Positions 8,201 through 13,977 of a stretch of 21,834 nt of DNA are shown here, piece after piece. Source of the DNA: a virus; IMG/VR virus record IMGVR_UViG_3300009285_001661, positions 1-21,834 of that record, one strand, 5' to 3'. The position numbers and the translations under genes were made by a program. The notes beneath the pieces were generated by a model. That model had not been told where the DNA came from. It searched no databases and worked only from the letters and a program-made list of their open reading frames with translations. The first letter of the stretch is position 1. Every line of letters starts with the position of its first letter.

Positions 8201-9096
8201 ATGACCACGTTGATTTCAACTCGATGGAATACGTCCACGCCGATGGCGACCGAACAAGGTTATCAAGCAGGGAACCCCTTGCGTCTGCTTTATGGCTCTT
8301 GGCGGTTATAAAGGGGGACGTGGAAAAAGCCAAAGGCGGATTTAAATTTGCCTCGGTTCCAGGGGCACAGCTTTTAGGTGAGCAAGGCACACCTGGCCTT
8401 TTAGGGGGAATAATAAAACAAGCGCAAGCCGCTATCTCGCGCAAAGGAGTTGACCCAAGAGGGTTATCGCGTGAACTGACAGGCTTTTTGAATCGACTTA
8501 TTCCAGGTCAAGCGATTCTCTCAGCAATCGAAAGCGTATTTGATCCGACATTACGTGAAGGCATCGGAGCCAATATCCCCGGAATATCTTCATTAAAACC
8601 AGCAGCAATTAACCCGGCTACTGGTAAACCGCTTATATCTCTTCAAGAAATACCAGGTACAGGCATCGAATTTCCGCAAATTGGGGGAGTTCCTATCCCT
8701 GGCGCAACGCGGAAACTTGATCCAGTTACTAAAATACTCTCTAAATTTGGGTTGCTGGTTTATAGGGGGCCACGACAACCCATAGCGGGAGTTCCGCCCG
8801 GAGAAGCACCAACAGAAGTTAGGCGGGAATGGCTAGAAGCATTTGGCAAAAGGAGGGAAAAGACTCTTTCGCCCTTGATTCCAAGAATAGAGGAAGCGGA
8901 AAGGTTGCATCCAAAGGAAATGCTACAAGGTGGCCGTTTGTATGAAGCATGGCGTAAGCGAATCCAGTTTTATGATTCGATAGCAGCGAAGCGAGCAACG
9001 GCAGAAGTAAATGCAAAACGTGGCACGCGGAAAAAATTACCGCGTCAGCCGACTCTGCGCGAACTAAGACGCCCGAATGCGGAGGCAGCCCCATGA
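5233..9096 (+). CDS. 1287-aa polyvalent-type virion protein, probably ejected with the DNA
   Basis: The largest gene here. Residues 15-55 hold two related short units (QALWNPETQSVFD, QALFDPTSQSIIA). Residues 240-400 are a disordered Pro/Glu/Lys linker. Residues 405-450 contain FIQRQGGMNIPAKL...GLGVDEMAEALHEAGII, which resembles a module I recall in phage polyvalent proteins. Residues 610-1020 are long helices with NLFSVTSFSLDMIGN (742-756) and WPWQFTRWGAE (936-946), like the helical membrane-active domains of large polyvalent proteins. The C-terminus (1190-1287) is strongly basic. Such proteins are thought to enter the host with phage DNA. No lytic transglycosylase or polymerase motif is visible. 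The start overlaps the upstream stop, and the stop overlaps the endolysin start (ATGA). Function beyond virion and ejection is inference. Confidence 0.6.
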   Translation: MPPQLRLIENEDSKEQALWNPETQSVFDPKDSKVVIHESGQQALFDPTSQSIIAYLPSSVGQTPTSVVTQEHPVKYGGSKKEILPEVQPPSALQRLAMGPVGTVVEKGLEVIAKPAQLANEYLAKPLTPFPELLKPETYMQEEGAVFPESERRKMEAISQPLPEIMTKPVIAAVDLVRKASPEAAKVIEDTMANYPALQKYGPIPKMSDFAMKIREATKGKIPEIQSVEELKATPPRNFIEEAKARRAARESEPAFVETLKEEPAPVAEATPPVAEAPKIRELRPEEPIEDIRPVERAEAEGIVKPRVEPTEAGMQGVLAETPQRETPTTALRTKARQTEKLTDLEKATIPETQMELAGQDKPIPSKGPLTPEEIAAADEMRQILGGKKRTRRPRLEDEEVAASTFIQRQGGMNIPAKLKEEFGAWNRYHNPKGLGVDEMAEALHEAGIIPEPTINSMLEAKGTGRRTAGGFEKQQMAGYVQDKINTITETPAELQYKGKTYTEAIKEKGGIRLKDDVDVVLKKDADILKVEEKIPFDVPFEESSLSQADLAAQKLFGTRGGAPGEPSDIPPPKKLTPLEKEMGHPVTETTFEGIPKGVTGSRLETGTTKLITEAGIEAFKSLGKELEPDIPVTIQLARAMQRGELDLRGLERILESKGVSREQFIESFITTASNAGRQLSQLAKVVKSLKNADAAFGEIGKRLPLYTSILEAGKTFIEKGKLSVAEGTQLGRDVIDSIRLNLFSVTSFSLDMIGNATEIGAQIAGGVGKDLVQVAKGHVNFPSIQAVIRTIKDRPRVAGVEKGLELTAIGEKLRGGFQKGPGTFTLRSNAASKGLDYLVGSPLYLKGVMDTGAKRFSAAISIWQDAIMSANLKGLKGTERQKFYEQFWEDPPKSVIQKAINEGNKAGFNRTLSKIEEKYASSTTVKLLVDTFGRWPWQFTRWGAEMVGYNPELFKAIRQGKASAEDIAGYLTKTASGWGGLYLIDRALYDHVDFNSMEYVHADGDRTRLSSREPLASALWLLAVIKGDVEKAKGGFKFASVPGAQLLGEQGTPGLLGGIIKQAQAAISRKGVDPRGLSRELTGFLNRLIPGQAILSAIESVFDPTLREGIGANIPGISSLKPAAINPATGKPLISLQEIPGTGIEFPQIGGVPIPGATRKLDPVTKILSKFGLLVYRGPRQPIAGVPPGEAPTEVRREWLEAFGKRREKTLSPLIPRIEEAERLHPKEMLQGGRLYEAWRKRIQFYDSIAAKRATAEVNAKRGTRKKLPRQPTLRELRRPNAEAAP

Positions 9097-9479
9097 TTAC
9101 CCTCCAGGAATATTTCCAAGGCCGGGATAAGCAATTCCCCGACGATCTGACAACGGATCTCCGCATTAACGCGCAGGAGACGGTTATCAGGATCAATACT
9201 TTACTCGGCTACTTTGGCGAGTCGCGGGATATTACTTCCGGTTGGCGGCCCCCGGCGGTAAACGCGGCGACAACGGGCGCGGCCCCACTATCCAAGCACA
9301 TGACCTGCCAGGCAATAGACGTAAAAGACCCCGAAGGCGACCTTGACGAATGGTGTTTGACTCATCCTGAGATATTGGGAAAGATCGGGCTTTGGCAAGA
9401 GCATCCCGCAAGCACAAAGGGCTGGACGCATCTACAAACAGTGTCACCGAAATCAGGTAAAAGGGTATTTTATCCGTAG
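9093..9479 (+). CDS. Endolysin: peptidoglycan peptidase of the M15 family
   Basis: 128 residues, the usual size for a single-domain phage M15_3-type peptidase. Visible motifs: SGWRPPAVN (49-57), SKHMTCQAIDV (67-77) with zinc ligands His69 and Asp76, the probable catalytic Glu103 in LWQEHP, and the third zinc ligand His113 in GWTHLQ. The family cuts peptide cross-links or stems in peptidoglycan (D-Ala-D-Ala carboxypeptidase or L-Ala-D-Glu peptidase type); the exact bond is not readable here. Gly in the SxHxxGxAxD signature is Cys72, which I believe occurs in a known phage subfamily. There is no signal peptide, so release would need a holin; two candidates follow. The start is coupled to the preceding virion gene by ATGA, so virion association is also possible. 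Confidence 0.9.
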   Translation: MITLQEYFQGRDKQFPDDLTTDLRINAQETVIRINTLLGYFGESRDITSGWRPPAVNAATTGAAPLSKHMTCQAIDVKDPEGDLDEWCLTHPEILGKIGLWQEHPASTKGWTHLQTVSPKSGKRVFYP

Positions 9480-9486
9480 GGGGTGG

Positions 9487-9705
9487 ATGATGGATTTATT
9501 AACCGAATCACAAGCCGTCGAACTGCTTATTCGTATCGACGAACGAACGAAAAAGATAGAAGAAAATCTGGCACTCTTTGAAGAACTCTACGTTACGCAC
9601 AAAGAATTTGCCCCGGTCAAACTTATTACCTACGGCCTTGTGACCCTTTGCATGACGGGACTCATTGGGGCATTATTGATGTTGATTTTGAGAAAGCCAT
9701 TTTAG
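9487..9705 (+). CDS. Small membrane protein, holin-associated type (N-terminal helix, C-terminal TM)
   Basis: 72 residues: a charged helix able to form a coiled coil (about 10-40), the segment THKEFAPVKLITYGLV, and one transmembrane helix (about 47-68) ending in RKPF. Small proteins with the THxEFxPVK..VYGLV pattern are common beside phage endolysins and resemble XhlA-like holin partners in build; I know the pattern from memory. Two adjacent ATG codons exist (9487 and 9490); the G-run after the preceding stop is spaced better for 9490, so the protein may be 71 residues. Likely role: membrane anchor or regulator of lysis. Confidence 0.7.
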   Translation: MMDLLTESQAVELLIRIDERTKKIEENLALFEELYVTHKEFAPVKLITYGLVTLCMTGLIGALLMLILRKPF

Positions 9706-9714
9706 GAGATAAGC

Positions 9715-10020
9715 ATGGACTTTGACATCACCAGTTTTATCACGGCGGAGACTCTAAAGACCTTCCCTATTCAGGTGCTTGTCATTGTTGCCCTGACGCA
9801 ACTTTGGAAGGAACTCCCTACAGGGAAGATCAATCCCGACCCGCGCTATATCGCATTGGCTGTAGCTGTCTGGATTCAGGTGGTGACGAACTTCCTGGAT
9901 GGGTATTTTCTCAAAGTGACGCTGGCTATCCTTAATGGAGGACTGATAACGCTCGTAAGCTGGAAGGGAGCGGAGATGTTGCGAGGGGTCGGCGTAAAAC
10001 AACCGGAAGTAAAACAATAA
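9715..10020 (+). CDS. Putative holin, multi-spanning membrane protein
   Basis: 101 residues with three hydrophobic segments: about 18-33 (IQVLVIVALTQLW), 46-63 (ALAVAVWIQVVTNFL) and 67-87 (VTLAILNGGLITLVSW), and a polar C-terminal tail. Size, membrane topology and place directly after the M15 peptidase fit a holin that releases the endolysin from the cytoplasm. AGGAGATAAGC supplies the ribosome site. Holins share little sequence, so this rests on topology and context; it could instead be a different small membrane protein. Confidence 0.6.
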   Translation: MDFDITSFITAETLKTFPIQVLVIVALTQLWKELPTGKINPDPRYIALAVAVWIQVVTNFLDGYFLKVTLAILNGGLITLVSWKGAEMLRGVGVKQPEVKQ

Positions 10021-10029
10021 GGAGGGTTT

Positions 10030-10221
10030 ATGAAGAAAATCTTACGTGGATTAGTTCTGATGATGACATTGGGCCTCAGCGGGTGTACGGGCCTGGAAAT
10101 GCTACTCGTAGGCGGTAGCATGGGTGGCCTTGGGGCGAGCTACTTAAAGCCCTGGATGGATAAGTACCTAACACCGGCACCGGCCCCAGTGCCGGACGAT
10201 CTCCCGATAGTCATAAAGTGA
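10030..10221 (+). CDS. Small lipoprotein with Pro-rich tail; spanin (Rz1-like) candidate
   Basis: 63 residues, preceded by AAGGAGGGTTT. It starts with a lipoprotein signal, MKKILRGLVLMMTLGLSGC, with lipobox LSGC and Cys at 19. A Gly-rich apolar middle (LLVGGSMGGLGASY) follows, then a Pro-rich tail (TPAPAPVPDDLPI). Small Pro-rich outer-membrane lipoproteins beside endolysin and holin genes are typical of the Rz1 half of spanins. No matching Rz-type inner-membrane partner with a long periplasmic coiled coil is seen, so a unimolecular spanin or an unrelated lipoprotein remains possible. Confidence 0.6.
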   Translation: MKKILRGLVLMMTLGLSGCTGLEMLLVGGSMGGLGASYLKPWMDKYLTPAPAPVPDDLPIVIK

Positions 10222-10352
10222 AATTGGCCTTATTGGTTCTTTTAATTACCCTTTCGGGATGTGCTCCGGCGCTCCCGAAGGGGTTCTTTTGCTGGCAGGA
10301 TAGGGGATATATGGTCTGTCAGTTTATGCAGGTGGAACAAGAGAGAAATTAA
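10218..10352 (+). CDS. 44-aa lipoprotein, last gene of the late operon
   Basis: It begins at GTG overlapping the previous stop (GTGA) and codes for MKLALLVLLITLSGCAPALP followed by a short Cys-containing tail ending VEQERN; TAA at 10350-10352. The lipobox LSGC puts the lipid-bearing Cys at position 15. Signal peptide, lipobox and coupled start together make it convincing despite its length. It may be the second spanin component or a superinfection-type lipoprotein; neither is shown. Oddly, a terminator-like hairpin lies inside the gene (see the terminator entry). Confidence 0.65.
   Translation: MKLALLVLLITLSGCAPALPKGFFCWQDRGYMVCQFMQVEQERN
10248..10290 (+). terminator. Intrinsic terminator-like hairpin inside the 44-aa lipoprotein gene
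   Basis: Left arm ACCCTTTCGGGA (10248-10259) pairs with TCCCGAAGGGGT (10273-10284): 12 pairs including one G-T, with a 13-base loop, followed by TCTTTT at 10285-10290. Stem plus T-run fits a rho-independent terminator for rightward transcripts. On the other strand no T-run follows the stem, so it looks one-directional. The loop is longer than usual, which lowers confidence. Confidence 0.6.
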
Positions 10353-10369
10353 AACTTCCTCTTCGGATA

Positions 10370-10741
10370 TCATTTATCTCTTCCTATTGTTTCATTTCCT
10401 ACCTGAATAGCATTCACAGTAGAGACCCAAAGCTTACATTCGGATAAATTTTTCAAAAGATTCCGTCGAGCCATAGCTTTATCATCACCTATCCCAATTA
10501 TCTCAGCAGAATCCTTTAAATGTAATTCGGCTCGAATCCAAGACCCAGACTGACTTTGAAAAAAAAAGTACGAAACTTCCAAACCTTTTTCTAAGTCGGT
10601 GGGAGTTATGCAGCCCTTTTGAATTGCTTTGTGAGTCAAGTCCATCTCGATTTTTGGGAGATCGTCCGGCGCTAGTTCGGTAGGCTCTTCCCCACAACTC
10701 GCTAAAAATAAGAATGTCAAAAAAGCGATTACAATTATCAT
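10370..10741 (-). CDS. Lipoprotein of unknown function, last gene of the leftward operon
   Basis: 123 residues. It opens with a hydrophobic segment and lipobox, MIIVIAFLTFLFLASC, with the lipid Cys at 16, though there is no basic residue before the core. The mature part is mixed alpha/beta, with a further Cys near GCITPTD and one near SECKLW. It starts within ATGA shared with the previous gene's stop. I do not recognise the family. As an early-operon envelope protein it might act in superinfection exclusion or another envelope change; that is a guess from location signals only. Confidence 0.6.
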   Translation of the reverse strand: MIIVIAFLTFLFLASCGEEPTELAPDDLPKIEMDLTHKAIQKGCITPTDLEKGLEVSYFFFQSQSGSWIRAELHLKDSAEIIGIGDDKAMARRNLLKNLSECKLWVSTVNAIQVGNETIGRDK

Positions 10742-10965
10742 TTATCTCCTTGCTCTCGGGCGAACGCGAAAAAATCCCTCGTTTTTCTAGCCTCCTCCTT
10801 TTCTGGTTGATCCAATTCCGGCAGTTCTGGCGCAACCCGAATTGTCAGAGTGTCTATCATGTCCCCGTTAAGACAAGAAGCGCTAATCGTTAGCGCTATC
10901 CCGCGAGAAAGTTTTTCCAGATCTACCTTCGTTAATCGCAAACTAAACCCATTTTCGACTCTCAT
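10738..10965 (-). CDS. Small hypothetical protein, Pro/Glu-rich tail
   Basis: 75 residues from the ATG at 10965, which overlaps the upstream stop as ATGA and sits after AGGAAACAACGAAA. A longer in-frame reading from 10995 would run deep into the upstream gene and is less likely. The first 50 residues look like a small beta-strand domain (FSLRLTKVDLEKLSRGIALT, then DTLTIRV), followed by a charged tail with LPELDQPEKEE. No family recognised. Confidence 0.6.
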   Translation of the reverse strand: MRVENGFSLRLTKVDLEKLSRGIALTISASCLNGDMIDTLTIRVAPELPELDQPEKEEARKTRDFFAFAREQGDK

Positions 10966-11648
10966 TTTCGTTGTTTCCTTCCTTCCTCCGTCCATTGTTG
11001 GCGGGTCCAGGAGTGGCGTTTATCAGAACTTAGACAATAGTCACAATGAGATAGGTTTGTGTTGTGAAGCTTGTAGAAGTATACTTCCATCACCTTTCCT
11101 CGTTCTTCATCCAAGGCATCTTGCAGCCGGTCCCTTTCCTCAATAATCTGGTAGATCAATTCGGTAGGTGATTCAGCAAACCCACGAGGGGAACTCCATG
11201 CAGACTGACAAGCTTTTTGTATTTCAGATAGACAGCAAAAGTAGCCATCGAAATTATCTAAGCCCTCCTCTCTCAAGGTAGGGGCTTGCTTATAAAGCGT
11301 GTCAAGAAAATCTGCCACATTATTACCCAATTCCAGCTTTTCTTTTGCTGCCCTTAACTCCGCCTTCAATCCCCTTACAGTGTTGTCATTAAAGCACCAC
11401 TTTTTTGCCTCTTTGAGTTCAGCCCTGAGAAGCACACACTCATCCCACGACTTTACCGACTCAGCATCCAGCCGGTTAGCATCGGCCTCTGCCATTTTGA
11501 GTTCGGCTTTGAGAGTAGATATTTGCTTTTTTAATTGCTGAACTTCAGTCAACCCTTCCTCCTCGCACCTTGGACATTCATCTACGTTACCAACATCCAT
11601 GTCCCACTCTCCATGTGTAAGGCAGTAACGGTGTATATAGCTGCTCAT
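10962..11648 (-). CDS. Coiled-coil protein with Cys/His knuckles
   Basis: 228 residues. The N-terminus has a C-x2-H then C-x2-C pair (Cys9, His12, Cys25, Cys28) that could bind zinc, then a long coiled coil (about 34-105, with KKQISTLKAELKMAEADA). A third CDYC with a nearby His lies near residue 205. Start and stop are both within ATGA overlaps, showing tight coupling to its neighbours. Phages often carry such zinc-knuckle plus coiled-coil proteins of unknown role; I cannot name a family. Confidence 0.65.
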   Translation of the reverse strand: MSSYIHRYCLTHGEWDMDVGNVDECPRCEEEGLTEVQQLKKQISTLKAELKMAEADANRLDAESVKSWDECVLLRAELKEAKKWCFNDNTVRGLKAELRAAKEKLELGNNVADFLDTLYKQAPTLREEGLDNFDGYFCCLSEIQKACQSAWSSPRGFAESPTELIYQIIEERDRLQDALDEERGKVMEVYFYKLHNTNLSHCDYCLSSDKRHSWTRQQWTEEGRKQRK

Positions 11649-12184
11649 TTTAGTAACTCCTTTAACCCGCAGTCACAAAACGTATCTGGCATGCAGTTTT
11701 TGCCATGTAACGCATTGCATCGAAGCCAGTCTAACAATCGCTCCACTTCCTCCTTATGCTTGCAGGTGGGAGTGGAAGCAATAGCCTTAGCAGTACCACA
11801 GTTTTCTGGATACAGACAGGGTTCTGGGTTGCCGCTGATGCTATAATGGTAATGCGCGCGTTTTAGCGCCTTCCTCGTCTCACACAATTGGGATTCAAGC
11901 TCGGCCTTCTCACGCAACGCATCATCTCGCTCGTGCATTAAAGTGACAATTTGGGCAGCGTTCTCTTTATTTTTTAGGTGTAGCACTTTATTATCGGGTT
12001 CCAGGTTGCTAAGTTCTCGACCTATATTCGGCAACTTTCGCAATCGCTCCACTTCCTCAATCAAGTCGCGGCACCAGCCAATCAACTCAAGCTGATGCGC
12101 TGATCCAAAATCGTCTAGCCCCGGTCCAAACTTCATTTCCTCTAATTCTGCGAGGCGTTGCTTCAATTCTTTAAGGTTGATCAT
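11645..12184 (-). CDS. Coiled-coil hypothetical protein with Cys-rich C-terminus
   Basis: 179 residues from the ATG at 12184, selected because it forms an ATGA overlap with the upstream stop; an in-frame start at 12280 would add 32 residues read through the upstream gene. Helical segments run from MINLKELKQRLAELEEM through a heptad-like stretch near 75-110. The C-terminal third holds at least seven Cys, including CLYPENC and CMPDTFCDC. It resembles its downstream neighbour in build (coiled coil plus Cys clusters), so the two may have a shared origin or work together. Function unknown. Confidence 0.6.
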   Translation of the reverse strand: MINLKELKQRLAELEEMKFGPGLDDFGSAHQLELIGWCRDLIEEVERLRKLPNIGRELSNLEPDNKVLHLKNKENAAQIVTLMHERDDALREKAELESQLCETRKALKRAHYHYSISGNPEPCLYPENCGTAKAIASTPTCKHKEEVERLLDWLRCNALHGKNCMPDTFCDCGLKELLK

Positions 12185-12429
12185 ATTCCCCACTCCTTTT
12201 CCACAAACTCCTGCCAGTCGGCATCGAGCCATTGGTGAGCATCGCTTATAGCTAATTTGTGCGTTGGATATTTTCGCCAAAACTCCGCCTTTTCCCTCAT
12301 CGCCTCAGATTTGATCAAAAGAGAGAGGAAACGACCACGGTCAGGGCAGCTGTCACAATCAACTGGATTGGGACAATGGACAATTTTGTCGTATTGTGCT
12401 TTTACAAACTTTACGTCTGCCTGTTTCAC
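12181..12429 (-). CDS. Small Cys-containing hypothetical protein
   Basis: 82 residues starting at GTG 12429, supported by AAAAGGAGGCCTAA directly upstream. Cys19, Cys25 and Cys28 (CPNPVDCDSC) form a possible metal knuckle; the rest is helical with FWRKYPTHK and HQWLDADWQEF. Unrecognised family. Its stop overlaps the next start as ATGA. Confidence 0.6.
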   Translation of the reverse strand: MKQADVKFVKAQYDKIVHCPNPVDCDSCPDRGRFLSLLIKSEAMREKAEFWRKYPTHKLAISDAHQWLDADWQEFVEKEWGI

Positions 12430-12473
12430 TTAGGCCTCCTTTTCCCACAGAGTCTTGCTTTTGGATTTTCATG

Positions 12474-12680
12474 CTACTCATCTTCCTTCTCCAGTCTTGC
12501 GCGGGCCTGTTTAAGTCGGCGATTCATTGGCGTATCACCTGAAATGCCGACATATTTAAATTCACCTTCCGCCGCCTCGTAGTATTCGACCAATAGGGCG
12601 ATACGTCTATCCCACGGTGGGGGTACTATAATATTAATTTCATCTCTTATCCGGTCGATTGTTTTCAAATTTCCTCCCAT
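12474..12680 (-). CDS. Small basic hypothetical protein
   Basis: 68 residues from the ATG at 12680. The GGAGGAAA ribosome-site sequence lies inside codons 2-4, so translation may instead begin at the TTG at 12668 (64 residues, MKTIDRIRDEI...). The product is charged, with PPPWDRRIALLVEYYEA and a basic helical end (RRLKQARARLEKEDE). No family recognised. It overlaps, in another frame, the small gene at 12640-12783. Confidence 0.55.
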   Translation of the reverse strand: MGGNLKTIDRIRDEINIIVPPPWDRRIALLVEYYEAAEGEFKYVGISGDTPMNRRLKQARARLEKEDE

Positions 12681-12783
12681 TCCCGGCCAACGCTACCACC
12701 CGGATTGAACCGTGTCCAAACGGAGCCCCTCGCCAGCTTAACCAGACACCAGCACAAAAATGGGGGGCTACGATGCGGATCAT
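12640..12783 (-). CDS. 47-aa protein with APHFCAG motif
   Basis: The ATG at 12783 overlaps the upstream stop as ATGA, and TAGGATGATCC places GAGG-like bases a little further back (AGGCAAATAGG). The product begins MIRIVAPHFCAGVWL and ends in a basic tail. Many phages encode a small protein starting with a similar V-A-P-H-F-x-A-G motif; I know this from memory, and those versions usually have a different second half (a RYM.GW motif), which is missing here. It fills what would otherwise be a 99-bp gap. It could be a shortened or frame-shifted relative, or chance. Confidence 0.5.
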   Translation of the reverse strand: MIRIVAPHFCAGVWLSWRGAPFGHGSIRVVALAGNGRKFENNRPDKR

Positions 12784-13010
12784 CCTATTTGCCTCCATGC
12801 TTTTGGTTCTTTGATGCCCCGCATATAATTTACAGTTCCGTCAGCATTCATTACCGGCACAAACCAACCTATATACGCAGGCTGTTCTTCGCCACTCAGA
12901 TCACACGCCCAATGCGCTCTTTCATAGACTGTCCCATCAGCCATGAGAACTTCTATATCTGTTGCATCTTTGGGTGCGGTTTTGATAGGTTGCCAGTCTA
13001 ACTCTCTCAT
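12780..13010 (-). CDS. Small phage protein of the W-x-P-I-x-T-A-P-K-D type
   Basis: 76 residues. LDWQPIKTAPKDATDIEVLM at 4-23 matches a common small phage protein pattern (W.PI.TAPKDGT.I..), then HWACD, IGWFVPVMN and a final EPKAWRQIG, the usual strand order ending in a Trp/Pro segment. Related in form to the DUF551-type gene at 14506-14739. Widespread in phage genomes, without an assigned function. GATGGAGAATTTAAG gives a ribosome site. Confidence 0.7.
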   Translation of the reverse strand: MRELDWQPIKTAPKDATDIEVLMADGTVYERAHWACDLSGEEQPAYIGWFVPVMNADGTVNYMRGIKEPKAWRQIG

Positions 13011-13044
13011 CTTAAATTCTCCATCACGTCCTCAAGGGACCGGG

Positions 13045-13380
13045 CTAATCCCACTTAATTTCGATCACCGTTTCTTCAGTTGCGGAAACTTCCTGGCTAA
13101 ACGATACCTCTTTGACGTACTTGGCTGAATCATCTGGTAATATTCCGCCTTGGACCAAGCCGTCCATCGCGGCCTTACAACTGACCCCATCCGGATCTGC
13201 GAGCCTCCGGCGTCGTGAATGGAAGTGGATACAAACTCTCTTATCCAGTTCACCACTTTCTGCCTCTCCCACCTGTTCATGGCTAGAAGTTGATTCCATG
13301 TCGGGAGTCTGAAAGGGAGGATTATCTGGATCGAATTCATCTTCGCTTGCCTCAGTCCTTCTGAGATTTTTTTCCTTCAT
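13045..13380 (-). CDS. RusA-like protein (possible Holliday-junction resolvase relative)
   Basis: 111 residues from the ATG at 13380, after AGGGAACGGC. This start overlaps the upstream gene by 29 bp; a longer reading from 13476 would overlap by over 120 bp. The first 45 residues are disordered and acidic. The rest matches the core of RusA: RRRRLADPDG (56-65), CKAAMDGLVQGGILPDDS (68-85), then strands (YVKEVSF, TVIEIKW). RusA uses paired Asp in D-x-D-N, a Lys, and a later Asp; here Asp62, Asp64, Lys69 and Asp83/84 are present, but N is G65 and the D-to-K spacing is one longer. RusA resolves four-way DNA junctions. Activity is uncertain, but the nearby Bet and exonuclease make a recombination role plausible. 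Confidence 0.6.
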   Translation of the reverse strand: MKEKNLRRTEASEDEFDPDNPPFQTPDMESTSSHEQVGEAESGELDKRVCIHFHSRRRRLADPDGVSCKAAMDGLVQGGILPDDSAKYVKEVSFSQEVSATEETVIEIKWD

Positions 13381-13678
13381 GCCGTTCCCTGTATTCCTTT
13401 TTCCATTTTTCCGTCCACTCCACCTCACCGCATTGCCACACATACCGGCCCTTAGCCAAGCCCATACGCCCAGCAATCTCCTTACTTATGGTCCCCTCAT
13501 CGCAAGCCGCAAAGGCCAACTCTTTTTCAATTTCGCATGGAATTTCTCCTGCTTCAAATTGAGTAGTTGTCGCCGCCTTTTTACATCGCCCACAGTTTGA
13601 GACTTGCCAATCCAGATATTGAGTCCCATTAGAAAAAGGTCTAATTTTTTCTGCCTCAGTCCTTCTGGGTCGGGTCAT
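13352..13678 (-). CDS. Conserved phage Cys-motif protein
   Basis: 108 residues. Features: PFSNGTQYLDW (14-24), NCGRC (28-32), Cys48 with EIPCEIEKELAFAAC, and WQCGEVEW (81-88). The order F-x-N-G-T..W...NC..C....C.IE.AL..A.....W.C is a pattern I recall in many phage hypothetical proteins, and four or five Cys suggest metal binding. The end is basic and charged (KWKKEYRERHEGKK). Starts in an ATGA overlap. Function unknown. Confidence 0.65.
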   Translation of the reverse strand: MTRPRRTEAEKIRPFSNGTQYLDWQVSNCGRCKKAATTTQFEAGEIPCEIEKELAFAACDEGTISKEIAGRMGLAKGRYVWQCGEVEWTEKWKKEYRERHEGKKSQKD

Positions 13679-13977
13679 CTTTTCCCTTTCAATTCCTGTA
13701 CGATCTGAGTTAATTTACATCCCGGCGTAGGACAACTGCATCTGGGGATAGGCCATTTTTCAGTGTGATTGTCTCCATAATAGTCCCCGCAAAACGCGCA
13801 CATAGGAATGTGGTCTTTTTCTATAGCACTCTTCAACTCCCTCAATTCTTCCTTCCTAAACTCCATCAGTGCCTCGGCCATGATCTCGATATACCGGCTT
13901 TCGTGGCTGGACCAAATTAGTCCACACTTACGCAGAGCTTTTCTCGCCACCCTTCGGGCTTTTTGGTGGAGGGTCAT
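13675..13977 (-). CDS. Small zinc-binding-like protein
   Basis: 100 residues: a basic helical start (KARRVARKALRK), a helix at 28-55, then CAFC (60-63) and CSCPTPGC (80-87), a likely zinc site with five Cys. ATGA overlaps at both ends. Possibly nucleic-acid binding from its basic N-terminus and zinc knuckle; family not recognised. Confidence 0.65.
   Translation of the reverse strand: MTLHQKARRVARKALRKCGLIWSSHESRYIEIMAEALMEFRKEELRELKSAIEKDHIPMCAFCGDYYGDNHTEKWPIPRCSCPTPGCKLTQIVQELKGKR

Noticed and set aside
9291-9322. Cys72 in place of Gly in the M15 signature as a sign of inactivity
   Set aside because: All three zinc ligands and the catalytic Glu are in place, and I believe HMTCQA-type forms occur in phage M15 enzymes, so this looks like a normal variant.
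10174-10195. Hairpin CCGGCAC / GTGCCGG as a terminator
   Set aside because: The stem is only 7 bp and no T-run follows. It lies within the Pro-rich codons of the 63-aa lipoprotein, where GC-rich symmetry is expected.
12690-12760. Possible tRNA on the minus strand (GGTTCAATCC resembles a T-loop)
   Set aside because: The T-stem has mismatches, and no matching acceptor or anticodon stem can be drawn around it.
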